Source of the DNA: Tigriopus japonicus
Lineage: Eukaryota > Arthropoda > Copepoda > Harpacticoida > Harpacticidae
DNA length: 64,000 nucleotides
Direction: 5' to 3'
Assembly: GCA_010645155.1 (NCBI GenBank)
Contig: JAAGOF010000323.1
Span: 510,571-574,570, forward strand
Program-made: the position numbers and the translations under genes
Notes under the pieces: model-generated
Told to the model about the DNA's origin: nothing
The model's database searches: none
The model's input: the letters and a program-made list of their open reading frames with translations, nothing else
Shown: piece after piece, positions 59,423-64,000 of the stretch
How positions within the stretch are numbered: the stretch's first letter is position 1
Layout of the letters: each line of letters begins with the position of its first letter

Positions 59423-59745
59423 CAAGGGTGTGCAAACTTCTTTAGCAGTGGGCCAAATTGGCCGGACCCTTGGCGCTCGCGGGCCACACCATCCAAAACG
59501 GCAAATAATTTCTAGTAAAAAAAGCTAGCCTATCATGAGATGGCTACCCTATCAAAGCTTGCTGCGTGTATCAAGGGGCCAGGAATTTTGGATATGAAGA
59601 AGTTAGGCGCTGGCCAAATGTGACCTTTCACGGGCTATCATGTTGCGGGCCACAGTCTATTAAAAATGACAGATCCTCTCGTGGGCCACATGAAATCAGC
59701 TCGCGGGCCACATTTGGCCCGCGGGCCAGGCTTTGCGCACCCCTG
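59423..59745. mobile_element. 323-bp hAT-like MITE (GTGCGCAAAC ends)
   Basis: Ends CAAGGGTGTGCAAACTT (left) and CAGGGGTGCGCAAAGCC (right, read inward), with a perfect 8-bp duplication CCTTAAAC at 59415-59422 and 59746-59753. The body is full of GGGCCACA-type words in both directions. Similar in style to the element at 2572. Confidence 0.92.
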
Positions 59746-59872
59746 CCTTAAACTGATGCGGAGCTAAAATTGGAAATCAGTTTTAAAACGCAAGAAAGAT
59801 TGCAAAACCAAAATAGGATTTTTGAAACCCATTTAGAAAATTATGAATAGTAATGACACGATCACCCTGAAC

Positions 59873-60490
59873 AAGTGATGGACCGAATGGGCTCATAACC
59901 GAAACCGAAAGTTTCGACCGAAAGAGGGCTCAACCCAAACCGAAACCGAAAGCAGCTGACTACAAAACTGTGTAAATGCAAAATCCACCTTAAAAATTAA
60001 ATTGCTCCTGTGTTCGATGTTGGGTAGGGCGTAGATTTTGAAAAAGCGGGAAACTTGAATTTCAGTGGTTTTTGGACGATTTTTTTTTCGATTTTGTTGT
60101 CAAACTCCATCCTTTATAGTGCATGTCTGCTTTCGGTTTCGGTAAGCATAACCGAAACCGAAACCAAAATTTCGCCCATAATTTCGGCCGAAAGAGGGCT
60201 TAACCCAAACCGAAACCGAAACCGAAAGCAGCTGACTACAAAATTGTGTAAATGCAAAATCCACCTTAAAAATTAAATTGCTCATGTGTTCGATGTTGGG
60301 TAGGGCGTAGATTTTGAAAAAGCGGGAAACTTGAATTTCAGTGGTTTTTGGACGAATTTTTTTTTCGATTTTGTTGTCAAACTCCATCCTTTATGGTGCA
60401 TGTCTGCTTTCTGTTTCGGTAGTCATAACCGAAACCGAAACCGAAATTTCGGCCGTAATTTCGGCCGAAAGCGGTTTCGGTCCATCACTA
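59873..60490. mobile_element. CCGAAA-repeat hAT-like MITE with internal tandem duplication
   Basis: Ends AAGTGATGGACCGAA (left) and TAGTGATGGACCGAAACC (right, read inward) are flanked by a perfect 8-bp duplication CCCTGAAC at 59865-59872 and 60491-60498. Inside, a unit of about 276 bp is present twice (marker CAGCTGACTACAAAA at 59953 and 60229). Runs of the hexamer CCGAAA occur at each unit edge. No transposase. Confidence 0.92.
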
Positions 60491-60866
60491 CCCTGAACAA
60501 TACGGACTCTTGATCAAAATTAACATTTGCGCATCCGCAACAAATTTCAAAATAAATAGATTATCTCAACCTAGATAGGCATTGAGGATCCTCAAGGCCA
60601 CAAATTTGACTCAGAATCAACAAATATACCTCAAAACGAGGGCAAATCGTCAAGTGTGAGTCCTGTTGCATATTGATAAATGTTTCCATCACACAACGTC
60701 TTAATTTACAAAATTAGCGTCTTCGAAAGTTGCTTAATATGACGCCCTTGTTTTTTTTCTCAACAGTGTATGGTGCGCCTCTTGTGGTCAACTTTAGAAC
60801 CTCAAAGCACAACAAATCTCGATCTCGGGTAATTGTATCAAAAAATATTCATAAATGTGTTTTAAA

Positions 60867-61223
60867 TAGTGATGGACCGAAAGCGCTTTCGGCCAAAATT
60901 ACGGCCGAAATTTCGGTTTCGGTTTCGGTTATGACTACCGAAACAGAAAGCAGACATGCACTATATAAAATGGAGTTTGACAACAAAATCGAAAAAAAAA
61001 GATCCAAAAACCTCTGAAATTTAAGTTTTAAGATTTTTCAAAATTTGCGACTACATTGACATCTACTTAACATCGAACACATTCTAATTTTTAAGGCGGA
61101 TTTTGCATTTGAACAATTTTGTAAACCGTAAACACTGCTTTCGGTTTCGGTTTCGGTTTCGGTTAAGCCCTCTTTCGGCCAAAACTTTCGGTTTCGGTTA
61201 TGAGCCCTTTCGGTCCATCACTA
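60867..61223. mobile_element. CCGAAA-repeat hAT-like MITE, single unit, inverted
   Basis: Same family as 59873-60490, in opposite orientation and with one internal unit. Ends TAGTGATGGACCGAAAG on both sides. Flanks GTTTTAAA (60859-60866) and GTTTTAAG (61224-61231) match at 7 of 8. Confidence 0.9.
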
Positions 61224-61960
61224 GTTTTAAGCATGTTTTAAGTGACAATTCTTCAATATTTAGCCGGTGACCTAATTACCAGAACTCAATTTCAAATGTG
61301 GCTTTGTCTTATCACATCCAAACTGTTCTCAAATAGTTTTTTAACTTAAAAGTAATGTCTCCAAGTCAATTAAACAACGTGTACTGCTACACTGATGTAT
61401 CCTTAGCTTGATGATTTCAAGTTTGTAATGGCCGTTTTTAGAAATAGCGATCTTTTTAGGCAGCAAACTTAAGCCTACAATCTACGTATATTGTTTGTCA
61501 GATCCTTCCATTACTATAACTTGAGTTTCTTTAGGTTTGATATTTGTTGGTTGCATGCAATCACATTCTTTAGTCAGGGGATGGGATGCTTTTGCTAAAG
61601 CCAAGATGGAGAATAAACTGAGAGTTTTGTGTCTGAAATCCACATATTTCTTCAAGGTGTTGAGAATGTTTGATTGCAAATGCAAGCTTTTTTGACTAGC
61701 TCAAAATTTGATCTTGAAACTAAAAATTCTTTCAAAAGCCACTACATTTTCTTAACAATTTGTCAATTTTGGCCAAAATTGTAAGTAAAAATTGCAAATA
61801 AAGGTGAAAAGTGCAAAAAAGCAGAAAAATTGGTTTATGTTACCAAAAATGTTTTTACACTATTTGCCCGTCCCTAGTTATGAGTGATGTGAAATGGCTT
61901 CTACATTGGTCTAAAATTTTACTTCATTTGAACGTGCCATGTTCTGCCTACCAGAATATA
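61224..61960. other. Spacer
   Basis: No gene. A few AAAAGTGCAAAA-type words near 61800-61830 may be hAT-like remnants. Confidence 0.4.
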
Positions 61961-62190
61961 CAGTCTATCAGAAAAGTTTGCATAACGTCGAGCGTCAGCT
62001 CGTTTTTTAAGCCTGGCCTTGGAAGGACAAGGCCGAAAAGGTTGAAATTTGGTCAGAATGACCAACATGGACCAACATACCACGCAAATATCTAAAAACC
62101 CAGATGCAATCAAATAATCAAAACTTTTTTTAACAAAGACTGAAAAAGGGGCGGCGCAAAAGTTTGCATAACATTGAATCAATAATTTAT
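61961..62190 (-). mobile_element. Solo right end of the Tc1-like element
   Basis: Contains the entire right inverted repeat next to TA (61959-61960) plus the last 20-odd bases of transposase coding sequence (reverse orientation), ending abruptly at 62190. The body and the other end are absent. Almost identical to the complete copy at 23636. Confidence 0.93.
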
Positions 62191-63746
62191 AGGGCTTCGA
62201 GATTAACTCCCAACACATGCGAGGGTCCACCTAACGTTTCTTGGCCTAAGTTGTTCGGGCGGAACCGGTCATTTGGCCAGGGTGAAAGGAGAATCTTCCT
62301 GACAGAATATTTTTGAAGCCGATCGCAATGTTGTTCAAGTTAAGACACATAAACGTTCAAATGATTAAATTGAGGCATTTCTTTATTTTGAAGAATTCTT
62401 TCACATTCTATTCTTTGATTCTAACTTCATTTTAATATTTGTCCTTGCTCTACTGCCAACATAGCCTTACATCTGCTTTGACAGATGAGGCCACTCATCT
62501 ACCGGCCGACAGACATTACATTTCTTTTTCACCTGACCAATGCAACAGACACTCAGTGATTAAGAGGACGAGCATGTACGGAACTTTGTGTCAGCTTTTT
62601 AAGTGAGAGGAGGCAGTAAGAAATGTGATAGCTGATGCCACGGATCATGCTGAGGCTATCAGGCAAGACCTGATGTTCGATCAAGCTGGCCGATTTCCTT
62701 GGGAGGCCGCTTAGGCCAATGTTTTGATAAAACGTGCAAACACCGTCCGACCCGGCCCGCCACCAAGGGTTCTCAACTGACTAATTCCACAGGCCGGACA
62801 AGCCAATCAGCTTCAGGCGCTTTCCCAAGGTTTCCGTCCGTTTTGAAAGAGACGTTCATTTTCCTTCTTAACAAGTGTGACCAGCAAACAGTGTCCAAAC
62901 CAAACAAACTTTTGTGGCTCGATCTTGGAATGAAACAGGCATGTAATGAATGCATTTTCATCAAAAAGTCGAAAAAAGCTTAAATAGTTTTGATGCTTTG
63001 TTGTAGAATCTAATGTAATGTATCTTATCTTTAGTGTAAATAACATAGCGGAAAACGAAAATTAAAAACAATCACACAGAACCTCTCTTCATTTAGAAAT
63101 ATTAACCACACAAATGATTCAGGTTACTGTAATATTTTCAAAAGTGTTAATAGAAGAAAAATTGTCACTAAAATGTTGTAATAACATAATGATGCATTGT
63201 TTTTCAATATAGTTTAAAAGCACAAGTCTTCAGAACAAAAACAGGGGCTAAACACTTTTGTAATGACCAAAGAAAGGCTAAATAGGGCTAATCAAAATTT
63301 AAAATAACTGAATAATAATTTTTGAAAGCTTAAAGCCCCTCCCGAGAAAAAAAATAGCCTATTTGGTTTCTCAGAGCTAAGCTTCGTCACCATGTCGCTT
63401 TTGTGTTGGTGTGGGCACCGTGGGCACGTCTTGTGGACGGTGCGGGCATTTTCCCTCCAGCCGAACCGCTGCTCTTTTGCATGAAAGGAAAAAGAGAATG
63501 TCTACGGTGGACTGCACCGTCTGCACCCAAGGTAGACAGTAAAGACTTGGAAATGCTTAAACCTCGGTTTTTGAAGGAATTTAGAGCATTTCTTTTGAAG
63601 AGAGATGACTTCTACAGATGTGAAAGTAACATTTGGATTTCAAAAAAGCCAACCTAAATTTAATAAAATTTGTTGTAAAACGAGCCCACTTGAATGTACT
63701 AATAGAGCAAAGCCTCGAAGGATTTAGCCCGGAAAAAAGTGCAGGT
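62191..63746. other. Spacer
   Basis: Frames at 62699-62983 and 63403-63657 show no motifs. No other repeat ends recognised. Confidence 0.4.
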
Positions 63747-64000
63747 CTACCACCAGAGGCCACCACTTTCAATTTTGGTACTGCCCATTGAAAACCCCTT
63801 AGCCTTCAAAATAGCTAATAGTCGCTTTTTGTAACTCTTAACAAGATTGTTACAAGTCTCAGGGGGGATATTATGCCACTCTTCAATGGCCACGGACTCC
63901 AACTCGGTCAGATTCTTGGGCTTCCTCATCCTGATTCTCCTCTTGAGCTCTTGCCACAGATTCTCAATAGGATTCAGGTCTGGATTCATCGCTGGCCAGT
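63747..64000 (-). mobile_element. Diverged Tc1-like transposase, C-terminal part, running off the window
   Basis: Minus-strand frame with NPDLNPIENLWQELKRRIRM and EEWHNIPPETCNNLVKSYKK, closely related to the C-terminus of the 24004 transposase but with a one-residue insertion (PETCNNL for PETYNL) and other changes. After KAKGFS the sequence differs from the first family and a stop follows at 63747, so this is a second subfamily or an altered 3' end. Continues past 64000. Confidence 0.88.

Noticed and set aside
63403..63657. 84-codon frame
   Set aside because: No motif and lies in repeat-rich sequence.

Overview
This is a eukaryotic, almost certainly arthropod, window; a crustacean, plausibly a copepod, fits best. 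The evidence is spliceosomal introns with GT-AG borders, a chitin-binding RR cuticle protein, a pair of secreted CUB-like proteins of a type common in arthropods, a DHCR24-type sterol reductase, and a dense load of Tc1/mariner, hAT-like, SINE and non-LTR insertions. Genus and species are inference only. All gene models were built by hand from reading frames, splice sites and phase; eight of them join with consistent phase.

Layout. 2-9359 (+): ten exons of a DPY-19-type C-mannosyltransferase that begins before the window. 11276-16561 (-): a giant (about 1690 aa) secreted cuticle protein with an RR domain and an 11-residue elastic-looking repeat, resilin-like in layout. 17220-20491 (-): delta(24)-sterol reductase (DHCR24), three exons. 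21426-22000 (-): a C-type lectin domain with one frameshift; a possible membrane-anchor exon lies at 25586-25756 (-). 23636-25208: a complete Tc1-like transposon with an intact DD34E transposase and IR/DR-type ends. 27573-31706 (-) and 32917-41436 (+): two head-to-head secreted CUB-family genes; the second is interrupted by a 487-base assembly gap. 43760-47250 (+): a type II membrane glycosyltransferase-like protein. 47373-49329 (-): a secreted type-B carboxylesterase with an intact triad. 52250-54187 (+): a single-exon membrane-anchored hexosaminidase D (GH20). 54491-56866 (-): a 146-aa secreted protein of no known family. From 57000 to 64000 the window is nearly all repeats.

Mobile DNA is the other main theme. 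At least six non-autonomous elements have recognisable 8-bp target duplications and inverted ends, which points to hAT-type mobilisation. There are two tRNA-derived SINE families, one of them nested in a hAT-like element. Two copies of the same reverse-transcriptase C-terminal fragment are present, as is a small family of foldback elements with TAGGGC-type ends.

Functionally the genes are unrelated single-copy loci, but secretory-pathway products dominate: ER C-mannosylation, Golgi or extracellular glycan enzymes, cuticle, lectin, CUB proteins and a secreted esterase. I saw no CRISPR, operon or prokaryotic feature.
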